Source: Limnoperna fortunei
Lineage: Eukaryota > Mollusca > Bivalvia > Mytilida > Modiolidae
NCBI GenBank assembly: GCA_944474755.1
Contig: OX104112.1
Span: forward strand, 67,752,433-67,816,432
Reading direction: 5' to 3'
DNA: 64,000 bases
The notes beneath the pieces are model-generated. The model ran no database searches. It was given only the letters and a program-made list of their open reading frames with translations, and was not told the origin of the DNA. Position numbers and translations under genes: made by a program. This document shows positions 47,190 through 58,116 of the stretch, in pieces (the first letter of the stretch is position 1; each line of letters starts with the position of its first letter).

Positions 47190-47528
47190 TTGCGTGCAAA
47201 ATACAGCTTATAATGGGTATTTGTTTCTCATACAAGACCTTCCTATGCACAGACATTTCAGCCGAGTTAATGCTGAGCATGATCATTTTGCATGTAATTT
47301 ATATTGCTATGACACCATTCTTTCTAGGTAAACTTATTGAGTCTTACCAGAGTGAGAAAAAGAAAGTTCTGAATGCATGGCTACCTAATGCGCGACTATT
47401 CCCGACAAACCCAACATTGAGCGTATCAATCGTAATGTACAATGGAAATGAAAATGAAATGTCAACTCTAGTTAACGTTTCTATTTGAATGGCACAAAAA
47501 GTAACAAACACGCATGTTTGGAGAAAAA

Positions 47529-47601
47529 GGCTCCGGCGAGATTCGAACTCGCGACCTCCAGTTTACTAGACTGGCGCTCTAACCAACTGAGCTACGGAGC
47601 C
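47529..47601 (-). tRNA. tRNA-Thr(AGT), type A consensus
   Basis: Identical to the type A reference. Confidence 0.95.
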
Positions 47602-47604
47602 GTG

Positions 47605-47633
47605 ATGGCAAAGTGTTCAAAATTTATATTCTT
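47605..47633 (-). promoter_or_regulatory. TATA-like element upstream of type A tRNA (example)
   Basis: On the minus strand TATAAAT lies about 27 bp before the 5' end of the type A gene at 47529-47601. The same bases recur in nearly every S1 spacer. External TATA elements can position TFIIIB at tRNA genes in some lineages. Function here is inferred from position and conservation, and conservation is confounded by tandem homogenisation. Confidence 0.4.
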
Positions 47634-47872
47634 ATGTGTAGACTACATGCGATCTATACAGCTGGTATCAGCAAATGTAAAAGTGATGTTTTTTACCACT
47701 AGATTTTTTGCACGATTGGTGAGTCAGCTTTGTGCAATATATTCACTCGTATTTGAACACGAATACCTCATTTGTATAGTTTTCATCATTTATTGATTTG
47801 TCTCAGTACTAGTACAGCACACACTTTTCCCTTGTCCATCCTCCATTTGAATCGCAAGTTTTTTTTAAAAAA

Positions 47873-47945
47873 GGCTCCAGCGAGATTTGAACTCGCGACC
47901 TCCAGTTTACTAGACTGGCGCTCTAACCAACTGAGCTATGGAGCC
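47873..47945 (-). tRNA. tRNA-Thr(AGT), type B consensus
   Basis: Identical to the type B reference. Confidence 0.95.
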
Positions 47946-47970
47946 TTGCGTGCAAAATACAGCTTATAAT
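47946..47970 (-). promoter_or_regulatory. TATA-like element upstream of type B tRNA (example)
   Basis: On the minus strand TATAAGC begins 23 bp before the 5' end of the type B gene at 47873-47945, and is repeated in nearly every S2 spacer. S1 and S2 are otherwise dissimilar, so the shared position of a TATA motif is suggestive. Confidence 0.4.
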
Positions 47971-48284
47971 GGGTATTTGTTTCTCATACAAGACCTTCCT
48001 ATGCACAGACATTTCAGCCGAGTTAATGCTGAGCATGATCATTTTGCATGTAATTTATATTGCTATGACACCATTCTTTCTAGGTAAACTTATTGAGTCT
48101 TACCAGAGTGAGAAAAAGAAAGTTCTGAATGCATGGCTACCTAATGCGCGACTATTCCCGACAAACCCAACATTGAGCGTATCAATCGTAATGTACAATG
48201 GAAATGAAAATGAAATGTCAACTCTAGTTAACGTTTCTATTTGAATGGCACAAAAAGTAACAAACACGCATGTTTGGAGAAAAA

Positions 48285-48335
48285 GGCTCCGGCGAGATTC
48301 GAACTCGCGACCTCCAGTTTACTAGACTGGCGCTC
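48285..48335 (-). pseudogene. tRNA-Thr 3' part, split by short retroelement
   Basis: Type A from D stem to 3' end. Pairs with 49807-49840. Confidence 0.92.
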
Positions 48336-49806
48336 TTTTTTTTTTTTTTTTTTTTTTTTTTATCTTGTATATTTATTTACAAACTGAATATATATTTACA
48401 AAAATATCACAGTTAGAAAATTATCGTCTCATTATTAAGTCTCGATATACTTCAACATTCACAAAGAAAACTAAAAATAATTAGCCAATTGATTTTCATC
48501 AATCAATGAACAAATACAGATGCGCATCATTAGTACATGTACTAGTAAAACTGTTCTTGGTTAATACGGTAACAAAAGCGGCGGACTGCCATTCCAGAAT
48601 TTATTACATAATTACACACAAAACAGTTATAGGTATTTTGTTATATGATACTCTCTGAATTGCCACTGTCGTTAGATTATTGTTTACTGTTTAAAACACC
48701 ATGGACACAATTGAAATTTTTCTGCATATCTATCCATCTCCGGTATTTCATTAACGTAAATCTTGAACTCGTCATTGTCCGTTTTTCTGATATCTTTAAA
48801 TTTTCGTTGGTACGACATAAAATCCTCATACTGGTACTTATTAGATTCCTTGTCGATGTGTTTCAAGTGTTCGTCATTTGTCATGTTCCTCGTAACTACT
48901 ATATCTCGCATTTTAACTTTTCCAATAACAAAATCTCCTTTTGATGTTCTTCCAAAAACAACTTTCTCATAATGAGAATCCGTGCATGGACTTCTACCAG
49001 TAATAATTGATTTTGGTGCTACTGTCTTGATATTATCCACATTTGCACTCTTATTTACGTCATTATTCACTTGTGTACCATTAAGCTTGGTAGTTGTTGT
49101 AAAACCTGTATTTCTTTCTATATTTATCTTCGTATTGACATCGCTACATTGTTTATGTCCAGTATCGATCGATTGAAAAACCGGTTTGTCGACAACAGGT
49201 GAACACGCTACCTGTAAAGAGGTTACCGTTGGGGTTCTTGTGTCAATAGTGTCAGATTCTTCTACAGATTCAATCTCTATGTCAGAAATATCACTCTGAA
49301 TATTCTCAATCTCTTCCTCAGTCCTTTCTGACAGAATTAAATTACTAACTTCTTGTTTCTCCTGCCAGATTTTTAAACGTTTACTATCTCTGTTTTTGCT
49401 AGACTTAGATTTGTGCTTTACTCCTTTGTTTAAACGTTCTGAATCACCTTTTGTCCATATTAATGATACTCTCATTTTATCTCCTAAATATATAGAGTTC
49501 CATGTAAAAAAATCGTACTCATCTATTATACTATTTATCAGAGCAACTAACGGCTTTGGTAACTTATCCATTCTATGAAGTCCCTCTACGTAACCTCAAT
49601 TCAATTCGGACAGTCAAAATACACAAAATTGCAATTAAATCGTTATTTTAACTCCATAAAGTCAGCACAATAACTTACTTTACAGTATTCCTTGTAAGTA
49701 TGGCTATTCCTGGCTGGTAAAAATCCAAATCCAGAAGCGAAACACAAGATTTACTTGGAGCAATATCAACAACGTCCAACCACAAAAAAGGTGCACTCGA
49801 CCCTCC
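48336..49806 (-). mobile_element. tRNA-Thr-targeted short retroelement with one ORF, copy 1
   Basis: 1.47 kb, minus strand: leader of about 235 bp, a 295-codon ORF, a 3' UTR of about 325 bp, AATAAATATACAAGAT, and a long A-tail. The target duplication is AGACTGGCGCTC (12 bp). It has no RT, endonuclease or terminal repeats, so it must be copied in trans. A processed host mRNA trapped at the site is an alternative, but a diverged family member at 36416 argues for a genuine element. Confidence 0.88.
48684..49571 (-). CDS. Unknown 295-aa protein of the short tRNA-targeted retroelement
   Basis: I do not recognise a family. Residues 1-50 hold FFTWNSIYLG and VSLIWTKGD. Residues 51-72 are strongly basic (KHKSKSSKNRDSKRLKIW), a possible nucleic-acid binding or nuclear targeting segment. 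Residues 82-110 are acidic. 110-195 is Ser/Thr-rich and probably disordered. 200-285 looks folded (YEKVVFGRTSKGDFVIGK through KFKDIRKTDNDEFKIYVNEI) and is shared with 36891-37252. The protein ends CPWCFKQ, a CxxC pair. The frame is complete with its own ATG and stop. It might be an RNA-binding helper comparable in role to an ORF1 protein, but it does not resemble the LINE ORF1 here; the role is inference. Confidence 0.75.
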   Translation of the reverse strand: MDKLPKPLVALINSIIDEYDFFTWNSIYLGDKMRVSLIWTKGDSERLNKGVKHKSKSSKNRDSKRLKIWQEKQEVSNLILSERTEEEIENIQSDISDIEIESVEESDTIDTRTPTVTSLQVACSPVVDKPVFQSIDTGHKQCSDVNTKINIERNTGFTTTTKLNGTQVNNDVNKSANVDNIKTVAPKSIITGRSPCTDSHYEKVVFGRTSKGDFVIGKVKMRDIVVTRNMTNDEHLKHIDKESNKYQYEDFMSYQRKFKDIRKTDNDEFKIYVNEIPEMDRYAEKFQLCPWCFKQ

Positions 49807-49840
49807 AGACTGGCGCTCTAACCAACTGAGCTACGGAGCC
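49807..49840 (-). pseudogene. tRNA-Thr 5' part, split by short retroelement
   Basis: Type A 5' part with box A. Pairs with 48285-48335. Confidence 0.92.
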
Positions 49841-50111
49841 GTGATGGCAAAGTGTTCAAAATTTATATTCTTATGTGTAGACTACATGCGATCTATACAG
49901 TTGGTATCAGCAAATGTAAAAGTGATGTTTTTTACCACTAGATTTTTTGCACGATTGGTGAGTCAGCTTTGTGCAATATATTCACTCGTATTTGAACACG
50001 AATACCTCATTTGTATAGTTTTCATCATTTATTGATTTGTCTCAGTACTAGTACAGCACACACTTTTCCCTTGTCCATCCTCCATTTGAATCGCAAGTTT
50101 TTTTAAAAAAA

Positions 50112-50184
50112 GGCTCCAGCGAGATTTGAACTCGCGACCTCCAGTTTAAAAGACTGGCGCTCTAACCAACTGAGCTATGGAGCC
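50112..50184 (-). tRNA. tRNA-Thr body with TTT (Lys) anticodon
   Basis: 73-nt type B gene, consensus except for the anticodon loop: CTTTTAA instead of CTAGTAA (plus GTTTAAAAGAC). Two substitutions change AGT to TTT, which would read Lys AAA. All stems, box A, box B and the terminator are intact. If expressed it could be charged with Thr or Lys, depending on synthetase recognition. A sequencing or assembly error is possible. Confidence 0.85.
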
Positions 50185-50523
50185 TTGCGTGCAAAATACA
50201 GCTTATAATGGGTATTTGTTTCTCATACAAGACCTTCCTATGCACAGACATTTCAGCCGAGTTAATGCTGAGCATGATCATTTTGCATGTAATTTATATT
50301 GCTATGACACCATTCTTTCTAGGTAAACTTATTGAGTCTTACCAGAGTGAGAAAAAGAAAGTTCTGAATGCATGGCTACCTAATGCGCGACTATTCCCGA
50401 CAAACCCAACATTGAGCGTATCAATCGTAATGTACAATGGAAATGAAAATGAAATGTCAACTCTAGTTAACGTTTCTATTTGAATGGCACAAAAAGTAAC
50501 AAACACGCATGTTTGGAGAAAAA

Positions 50524-50596
50524 GGCTCTGGCGAGATTCGAACTCGCGACCTCCAGTTTACTAGACTGGCGCTCTAACCAACTGAGCTACGGAGCC
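50524..50596 (-). tRNA. tRNA-Thr(AGT), type A, acceptor variant
   Basis: Base 67 is A (plus GGCTCTGG), which breaks the 6-67 pair. Confidence 0.85.
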
Positions 50597-50869
50597 GTGA
50601 TGGCAAAGTGTTCAAAATATTTATATTCTTATGTGTAGACTACATGTGATCTATACAGCTGGTATCAGCAAATGTAAAAGTGATGTTTTTTACCACTAGA
50701 TTTTTTGCACGATTGGTGAGTCAGCTTTGTGCAATATATTCACTCGTATATGAACACGAATACCTCATTTGTATAGTTTTCATCATTTATTGATTTGTCT
50801 CAGTACTAGTACAGCACACACTTTTCCCTTGTCCATCCTCCATTTGAATCGCAAGTTTTTTTAAAAAAA

Positions 50870-50942
50870 GGCTCCAGCGAGATTTGAACTCGCGACCTCC
50901 AGTTTACTAGACTGGCGCTCTAACCAACTGAGCTATGGAGCC
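50870..50942 (-). tRNA. tRNA-Thr(AGT), type B consensus
   Basis: Identical to the type B reference. Confidence 0.95.
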
Positions 50943-51281
50943 TTGCGTGCAAAATACAGCTTATAATGGGTATTTGTTTCTCATACAAGACCTTCCTATG
51001 CACAGACATTTCAGCCGAGTTAATGCTGAGCATGATCATTTTGCATGTAATTTATATTGCTATGACACCATTCTTTCTAGGTAAACTTATTGAGTCTTAC
51101 CAGAGTGAGAAAAAGAAAGTTCTGAATGCATGGCTACCTAATGCGCGACTATTCCCGACAAACCCAACATTGAGCGTATCAATCGTAATGTACAATGGAA
51201 ATGAAAATGAAATGTCAACTCTAGTTAACCTTTCTATTTGAATGGCACAAAAAGTAACAAACACGCATGTTTGGAGAAAAA

Positions 51282-51354
51282 GGCTCCGGCGAGATTCGAA
51301 CTCGCGACCTCCAGTTTACTAGACTGGCGCTCTAACCAACTGAGCTTCGGAGCC
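51282..51354 (-). tRNA. tRNA-Thr(AGT), type A, base 8 variant
   Basis: The conserved T8 is A (plus GCTTCGG). Confidence 0.85.
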
Positions 51355-51625
51355 GTGATGGCAAAGTGTTCAAAATTTATATTCCTATGTGTAGACTACA
51401 TACGATCTATACAGCTGGTATCAGCAAATGTAAAAGTGATGTTTTTTACCACTAGATTTTTTGCACGATTGGTGAGTCAGCTTTGTGCAATATATTCACT
51501 CGTATTTGAACACGAATACCTCATTTGTATAGTTTTCATCATTTATTGATTTGTCTCAGTACTAGTACAGCACACACTTTTCCCTTGTCCATCCTCCATT
51601 TGAATCGCAAGTTTTTTTAAAAAAA

Positions 51626-51698
51626 GGTACCAGCGAGATTTGAACTCGCGACCTCCAGTTTACTAGACTGGCGATCTAACCAACTGAGCTATGGAGCC
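51626..51698 (-). tRNA. tRNA-Thr(AGT), type B, acceptor and D-stem changes
   Basis: The 3' acceptor strand ends GGTACC instead of GGAGCC and breaks pairs 3-70 and 4-69. A D-stem base is also changed (plus GCGATC). Probably inactive. Confidence 0.6.
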
Positions 51699-52037
51699 TT
51701 GCGTGCAAAATACAGCTTATAATGGGTATTTGTTTCTCATACAAGACCTTCCTATGCACAGACATTTCAGCCGAGTTAATGCTGAGCATGATCATTTTGC
51801 ATGTAATTTATATTGCTATGACACCATTCTTTCTAGGTAAACTTATTGAGTCTTACCAGAGTGAGAAAAAGAAAGTTCTGAATGCATGGCTACCTAATGC
51901 GCGACTATTCCCGACAAACCCAACATTGAGCGTATCAATCGTAATGTACAATGGAAATGAAAATGAAATGTCAACTCTAGTTAACGTTTCTATTTGAATG
52001 GCACAAAAAGTAACAAACACGCATGTTTGGAGAAAAA

Positions 52038-52088
52038 GGCTCCGGCGAGATTCGAACTCGCGACCTCCAGTTTACTAGACTGGCGCTC
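52038..52088 (-). pseudogene. tRNA-Thr 3' part, split by short retroelement
   Basis: Type A. Pairs with 53563-53596. Confidence 0.92.
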
Positions 52089-53562
52089 TTTTTTTTATTT
52101 TTTTTTATTTTTTTTTTATCTTGTATATTTATTTACAAACTGAATATATATTTACAAAAATATCACAGTTAGAAAATTATCGTCTCATTATTAAGTCTCG
52201 ATATACTTCAACATTCACAAAGAAAACTAAAAATAATTAGCCAATTGAATTTCATCAATCAATGAACAAATACAGATGCGCATCATTACTACATGTACTA
52301 GTAAAACTGTTCTTGGTTAATACGGTAACAAAAGCGGCGGACTGCCATTCCAGAATTTATTACATAATTACACACAAAACAGTTATAGGTATTTTGTTAT
52401 ATGATACTCTCTGAATTGCCACTGTCGTTAGATTATTGTTTACTGTTTAAAACACCATGGACACAATTGAAATTTTTCTGCATATCTATCCATCTCCGGT
52501 ATTTCATTAACGTAAATCTTGAACTCGTCATTGTCCGTTTTTCTGATATCTTTAAATTTTCGTTGGTACGACATAAAATCCTCATACTGGTACTTATTAG
52601 ATTCCTTGTCGATGTGTTTCAAGTGTTCGTCATTTGTCATGTTCCTCGTAACTACTATATCTCGCATTTTAACTTTTCCAATAACAAAATCTCCTTTTGA
52701 TGTTCTTCCAAAAACAACTTTCTCATAATGAGAATCCGTGCATGGACTTCTACCAGTAATAATTGATTTTGGTGCTACTGTCTTGATATTATCCACATTT
52801 GCACTCTTATTTACGTCATTATTCACTTGTGTACCATTAAGCTTGGTAGTTGTTGTAAAACCTGTATTTCTTTCTATATTTATCTTCGTATTGACATCGC
52901 TACATTGTTTATGTCCAGTATCGATCGATTGAAAAACCGGTTTGTCGACAACAGGTGAACACGCTACCTGTAAAGAGGTTACCGTTGGGGTTCTTGTGTC
53001 AATAGTGTCCGATTCTTCTACAGATTCAATCTCTATGTCAGAAATATCACTCTGAATATTCTCAATCTCTTCCTCAGTCCTTTCTGACAGAATTAAATTA
53101 CTAACTTCTTGTTTCTCCTGCCAGATTTTTAAACGTTTACTATCTCTGTTTTTGCTAGACTTAGATTTGTGCTTTACTCCTTTGTTTAAACGTTCTGAAT
53201 CACCTTTTGTCCATATTAATGATACTCTCATTTTATCTCCTAAATATATAGAGTTCCATGTAAAAAAATCGTACTCATCTATTATACTATTTATCAGAGC
53301 AACTAACGGCTTTGGTAACTTATCCATTCTATGAAGTCCCTCTACGTAACCTCAATTCAATTCGGACAGTCAAAATACACAAAATTGCAATTAAATCGTT
53401 ATTTTAACTCCATAAAGTCAGCACAATAACTTACTTTACAGTATTCCTTGTAAGTATGGCTATTCCTGGCTGGTAAAAATCCAAATCCAGAAGCGAAACA
53501 CAAGATTTACTTGGAGCAATATCAACACCGTCCAACCACAAAAAAGGTGCACTCGACCCTCC
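52089..53562 (-). mobile_element. tRNA-Thr-targeted short retroelement, copy 2
   Basis: Same ends and TSD as copy 1, with an A-tail interrupted by single T residues. Only a few substitutions from copy 1. Confidence 0.88.
52440..53327 (-). CDS. Unknown 295-aa protein, copy 2
   Basis: The frame is intact and its translation is identical to the 48684-49571 product. At least one silent nucleotide change (near 53011) separates the two. Confidence 0.75.
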   Translation of the reverse strand: MDKLPKPLVALINSIIDEYDFFTWNSIYLGDKMRVSLIWTKGDSERLNKGVKHKSKSSKNRDSKRLKIWQEKQEVSNLILSERTEEEIENIQSDISDIEIESVEESDTIDTRTPTVTSLQVACSPVVDKPVFQSIDTGHKQCSDVNTKINIERNTGFTTTTKLNGTQVNNDVNKSANVDNIKTVAPKSIITGRSPCTDSHYEKVVFGRTSKGDFVIGKVKMRDIVVTRNMTNDEHLKHIDKESNKYQYEDFMSYQRKFKDIRKTDNDEFKIYVNEIPEMDRYAEKFQLCPWCFKQ

Positions 53563-53596
53563 AGACTGGCGCTCTAACCAACTGAGCTACGGAGCC
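53563..53596 (-). pseudogene. tRNA-Thr 5' part, split by short retroelement
   Basis: Type A. Pairs with 52038-52088. Confidence 0.92.
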
Positions 53597-53867
53597 GTGA
53601 TGGCAAGGTGTTCAAAATTTACATTCTTATGTGTAGACTACATGCGATCTATACAGTTGGTATCAGCAAATGTAAAAGTGATGTTTTTTACCACTAGATT
53701 TTTTGCACGATTGGTGAGTCAGCTTTGTGCAATATATTCACTCGTATTTGAACACGAATACCTCATTTGTATAGTTTTCATCATTTATTGATTTGTCTCA
53801 GTACTAGTACAGCACACACTTTTCCCTTGTCCATCCTCCATTTGAATCGCAAGTTTTTTATAAAAAA

Positions 53868-53940
53868 GGCTCCAGCGAGATTTGAATTCGCGACCTCCAG
53901 TTTACTAGACTGGCGCTCTAACCAACTGAGCTATGGAGCC
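53868..53940 (-). tRNA. tRNA-Thr(AGT), type B, T-stem variant
   Basis: One T-stem base is changed (plus GAATTCG), breaking one pair. Confidence 0.82.
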
Positions 53941-54279
53941 TTGCGTGCAAAATACAGCTTATAATGGGTATTTGTTTCTCATACAAGACCTTCCTATGCA
54001 CAGACATTTCAGCCGAGTTAATGCTGAGCATGATCATTTTGCATGTAATTTATATTGCTATGACACCATTCTTTCTAGGTAAACTTATTGAGTCTTACCA
54101 GAGTGAGAAAAAGAAAGTTCTGAATGCATGGCTACCTAATGCGCGACTATTCCCGACAAACCCAACATTGAGCGTATCAATCGTAATGTACAATGGAAAT
54201 GAAAATGAAATGTCAACTCTAGTTAACGTTTCTATTTGAATGGCACAAAAAGTAACAAACACGCATGTTTGGAGAAAAA

Positions 54280-54352
54280 GGCTCCGGCGAGATTCGAACT
54301 CGCGACCTCCAGTTTACTAGACTGGCGCTCTAACCAACTGAGCTACGGAGCC
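54280..54352 (-). tRNA. tRNA-Thr(AGT), type A consensus
   Basis: Identical to the type A reference. Confidence 0.95.
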
Positions 54353-54623
54353 GTGATGGCAAAGTGTTCAAAATTTATATTCTTATGTGTAGACTACATA
54401 CGATCTATACAGCTGGTATCAGCAAATGTAAAAGTGATGTTTTTTACCACTAGATTTTTTGCACGATTGGTGAGTCAGCTTTGTGCAATATATTCACTCG
54501 TATTTGAACACGAATACCTCATTTGTATAGTTTTCATCATTTATTGATTTGTCTCAGTACTAGTACAGCACACACTTTTCCCTTGTCCATCCTCCATTTG
54601 AATCGCAAGTTTTTTTAAAAAAA

Positions 54624-54696
54624 GGCTCCAGCGAGATTTGAACTCGCGACCTCCAGTTTACTAGACTGGCGCTCTAACCAACTGAGCTATGGAGCC
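54624..54696 (-). tRNA. tRNA-Thr(AGT), type B consensus
   Basis: Identical to the type B reference. Confidence 0.95.
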
Positions 54697-55045
54697 TTGC
54701 GTGCAAAATACAGCTTATAATGGGTATTTGTTTCTCATACAAGACCTTCCTATGCACAGACATTTCAGCCGAGTTAATGCTGAGCATGATCATTTTGCAT
54801 GTAATTTATATTGCTATGACACCATTCTTTCTAGGTAAACTTAGGTAAACTTATTGAGTCTTACCAGAGTGAGAAAAAGAAAGTTCTGAATGCATGGCTA
54901 CCTAATGCGCGACTATTCCCGACAAACCCAACATTGAGCGTATCAATCGTAATGTACAATGGAAATGAAAATGAAATGTCAACTCTAGTTAACGTTTCTA
55001 TTTGAATGGCACAAAAAGTAACAAACACGCATGTTTGGAGAAAAA

Positions 55046-55118
55046 GGCTCCGGCGAGATTCGAACTCGCGACCTCCAGTGTACTAGACTGGCGCTCTAAC
55101 CAACTGAGCTACGGAGCC
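55046..55118 (-). tRNA. tRNA-Thr(AGT), type A, base 38 variant
   Basis: Anticodon-loop base 38 is C instead of A (plus CAGTGTACT). Anticodon AGT unchanged. Confidence 0.87.
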
Positions 55119-55389
55119 GTGATGGCAAAGTGTTCAAAATTTATATTCTTATGTGTAGACTACATACGATCTATACAGCTGGTATCAGCAAATGTAAAAG
55201 TGATGTTTTTTACCACTAGATTTTTTGCACGATTGGTGAGTCAGCTTTGTGCAATATATTCACTCGTATTTGAACACGAATACCTCATTTGTATAGTTTT
55301 CATCATTTATTGATTTGTCTCAGTACTAGTACAGCACACACTTTTCCCTTGTCCATCCTCCATTTGAATCGCAAGTTTTTTTAAAAAAA

Positions 55390-55462
55390 GGTACCAGCGA
55401 GATTTGAACTCGCGACCTCCAGTTTACTAGACTGGCGCTCTAACCAACTGAGCTATGGAGCC
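55390..55462 (-). tRNA. tRNA-Thr(AGT), type B, GGTACC acceptor variant
   Basis: Two acceptor mismatches (3-70, 4-69). Otherwise consensus. Likely poorly functional. Confidence 0.7.
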
Positions 55463-55801
55463 TTGCGTGCAAAATACAGCTTATAATGGGTATTTGTTTC
55501 TCATACAAGACCTTCCTATGCACAGACATTTCAGCCGAGTTAATGCTGAGCATGATCATTTTGCATGTAATTTATATTGCTATGACACCATTCTTTCTAG
55601 GTAAACTTATTGAGTCTTACCAGAGTGAGAAAAAGAAAGTTCTGAATGCATGGCTACCTAATGCGCGACTATTCCCGACAAACCCAACATTGAGCGTATC
55701 AATCGTAATGTACAATGGAAATGAAAATGAAATGTCAACTCTAGTTAACGTTTCTATTTGAATGGCACAAAAAGTAACAAACACGCATGTTTGGAGAAAA
55801 A

Positions 55802-55848
55802 GGCTCCGGCGAGATTCGAACTCGCGACCTCCAGTTTACTAGACTGGC

Positions 55849-55852
<4 letters not shown>
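55802..55852 (-). pseudogene. tRNA-Thr 3' part, split by short retroelement
   Basis: Type A. Pairs with 57327-57360. Confidence 0.92.
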
Positions 55853-55884
<32 letters not shown>

Positions 55885-57326
55885 CTTGTATATTTATTTA
55901 CAAACTGAATATATATTTACAAAAATATCACAGTTAGAAAATTATCGTCTCATTATTAAGTCTCGATATACTTCAACATTCACAAAGAAAACTAAAAATA
56001 ATTAGCAAATTGAATTTCATCAATCAATGAACAAATACAGATGCGCATCATTACTACATGTACTAGTAAAACTGTTCTTGGTTAATACGGTAACAAAAGC
56101 GGCGGACTGCCATTCCAGAATTTATTACATAATTACACACAAAACAGTTATAGGTATTTTGTTATATGATACTCTCTGAATTGCCACTGTCGTTAGATTA
56201 TTGTTTACTGTTTAAAACACCATGGACACAATTGAAATTTTTCTGCATATCTATCCATCTCCGGTATTTCATTAACGTAAATCTTGAACTCGTCATTGTC
56301 CGTTTTTCTGATATCTTTAAATTTTCGTTGGTACGACATAAAATCCTCATACTGGTACTTATTAGATTCCTTGTCGATGTGTTTCAAGTGTTCGTCATTT
56401 GTCATGTTCCTCGTAACTACTATATCTCGCATTTTAACTTTTCCAATAACAAAATCTCCTTTTGATGTTCTTCCAAAAACAACTTTCTCATAATGAGAAT
56501 CCGTGCATGGACTTCTACCAGTAATAATTGATTTTGGTGCTACTGTCTTGATATTATCCACATTTGCACTCTTATTTACGTCATTATTCACTTGTGTACC
56601 ATTAAGCTTGGTAGTTGTTGTAAAACCTGTATTTCTTTCTATATTTATCTTCGTATTGACATCGCTACATTGTTTATGTCCAGTATCGATCGATTGAAAA
56701 ACCGGTTTGTCGACAACAGGTGAACAAGCTACCTGTAAAGAGGTTACCGTTGGGGTTCTTGTGTCAATAGTGTCAGATTCTTCTACAGATTCAATCTCTA
56801 TATCAGAAATATCACTCTGAATATTCTCAATCTCTTCCTCAGTCCTTTCTGACAGAATTAAATTACTAACTTCTTGTTTCTCCTGCCAGATTTTTAAACG
56901 TTTACTATCTCTGTTTTTGCTAGACTTAGATTTGTGCTTTACTCCTTTGTTTAAACGTTCTGAATCACCTTTTGTCCATATTAATGATACTCTCATTTTA
57001 TCTCCTAAATATATAGAGTTCCATGTAAAAAATCGTACTCATCTATTATACTATTTATCAGAGCAACTAACGGCTTTGGTAACTTATCCATTCTATGAAG
57101 TCCCTCTACGTAACCTCAATTCAATTCGGACAGTCAAAATACACAAAATTGCAATTAAATCGTTATTTTAACTCCATAAAGTCAGCACAATAACTTACTT
57201 TACAGTATTCCTTGTAAGTATGGCTATTCCTGGCTGGTAAAAATCCAAATCCAGAAGCGAAACACAAGATTTACTTGGAGCAATATCAACAACGTCCAAC
57301 CACAAAAAAGGTGCACTCGACCCTCC
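55853..57326 (-). mobile_element. tRNA-Thr-targeted short retroelement, copy 3
   Basis: Same ends and TSD. It shares private changes with copy 4 (a one-base loss near 57031 and GAACAAGC near 56724), so 3 and 4 are sister duplicates. Confidence 0.88.
56205..57091 (-). pseudogene. Unknown 295-aa protein, copy 3, frameshifted
   Basis: A one-base loss in an A-run near 57031 shifts the frame about 20 codons after the ATG at 57091. An internal Met at 56996 still opens 263 codons that include the basic segment and the C-terminal domain. Confidence 0.78.
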
Positions 57327-57360
57327 AGACTGGCGCTCTAACCAACTGAGCTACGGAGCC
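57327..57360 (-). pseudogene. tRNA-Thr 5' part, split by short retroelement
   Basis: Type A. Pairs with 55802-55852. Confidence 0.92.
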
Positions 57361-57631
57361 GTGATGGCAAAGTGTTCAAAATTTATATTCTTATGTGTAG
57401 ACTACATGCGATCTATACAGTTGGTATCAGCAAATGTAAAAGTGATGTTTTTTACCACTAGATTTTTTGCACGATTGGTGAGTCAGCTTTGTGCAATATA
57501 TTCACTCGTATTTGAACACGAATACCTCATTTGTATAGTTTTCATCATTTATTGATTTGTCTCAGTACTAGTACAGCACACACTTTTCCCTTGTCCATCC
57601 TCCATTTGAATCGCAAGTTTTTTATAAAAAA

Positions 57632-57704
57632 GGCTCCAGCGAGATTTGAACTCGCGACCTCCAGTTTACTAGACTGGCGCTCTAACCAACTGAGCTATGG
57701 AGCC
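57632..57704 (-). tRNA. tRNA-Thr(AGT), type B consensus
   Basis: Identical to the type B reference. Confidence 0.95.
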
Positions 57705-58043
57705 TTGCGTGCAAAATACAGCTTATAATGGGTATTTGTTTCTCATACAAGACCTTCCTATGCACAGACATTTCAGCCGAGTTAATGCTGAGCATGATCA
57801 TTTTGCATGTAATTTATATTGCTATGACACCATTCTTTCTAGGTAAACTTATTGAGTCTTACCAGAGTGAGAAAAAGAAAGTTCTGAATGCATGGCTACC
57901 TAATGCGCGACTATTCCCGACAAACCCAACATTGAGCGTATCAATCGTAATGTACAATGGAAATGAAAATGAAATGTCAACTCTAGTTAACGTTTCTATT
58001 TGAATGGCACAAAAAGTAACAAACACGCATGTTTGGAGAAAAA

Positions 58044-58116
58044 GGCTCCGGCGAGATTCGAACTCGCGACCTCCAGTGTACTAGACTGGCGCTCTAACCA
58101 ACTGAGCTACGGAGCC
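58044..58116 (-). tRNA. tRNA-Thr(AGT), type A, base 38 variant
   Basis: Same private change as 55046, which marks a shared duplication. Confidence 0.87.

Larger units (their letters stand above)
42309..48284 (-). repeat. tRNA-Thr array, about eight uninterrupted units
   Basis: 756-bp units with very few differences. This is the longest uninterrupted run before the right edge. Unit length = S1 271 + type B 73 + S2 339 + type A 73. Confidence 0.95.
49841..52037 (-). repeat. tRNA-Thr array, about three units
   Basis: Standard unit order. Includes the anticodon variant at 50112 and an acceptor-variant type B gene at 51626. Confidence 0.95.
53597..55801 (-). repeat. tRNA-Thr array, about three units
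   Basis: Standard unit order. A 10-bp tandem duplication (AGGTAAACTT) lengthens S2 at about 54835-54855. Confidence 0.95.
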
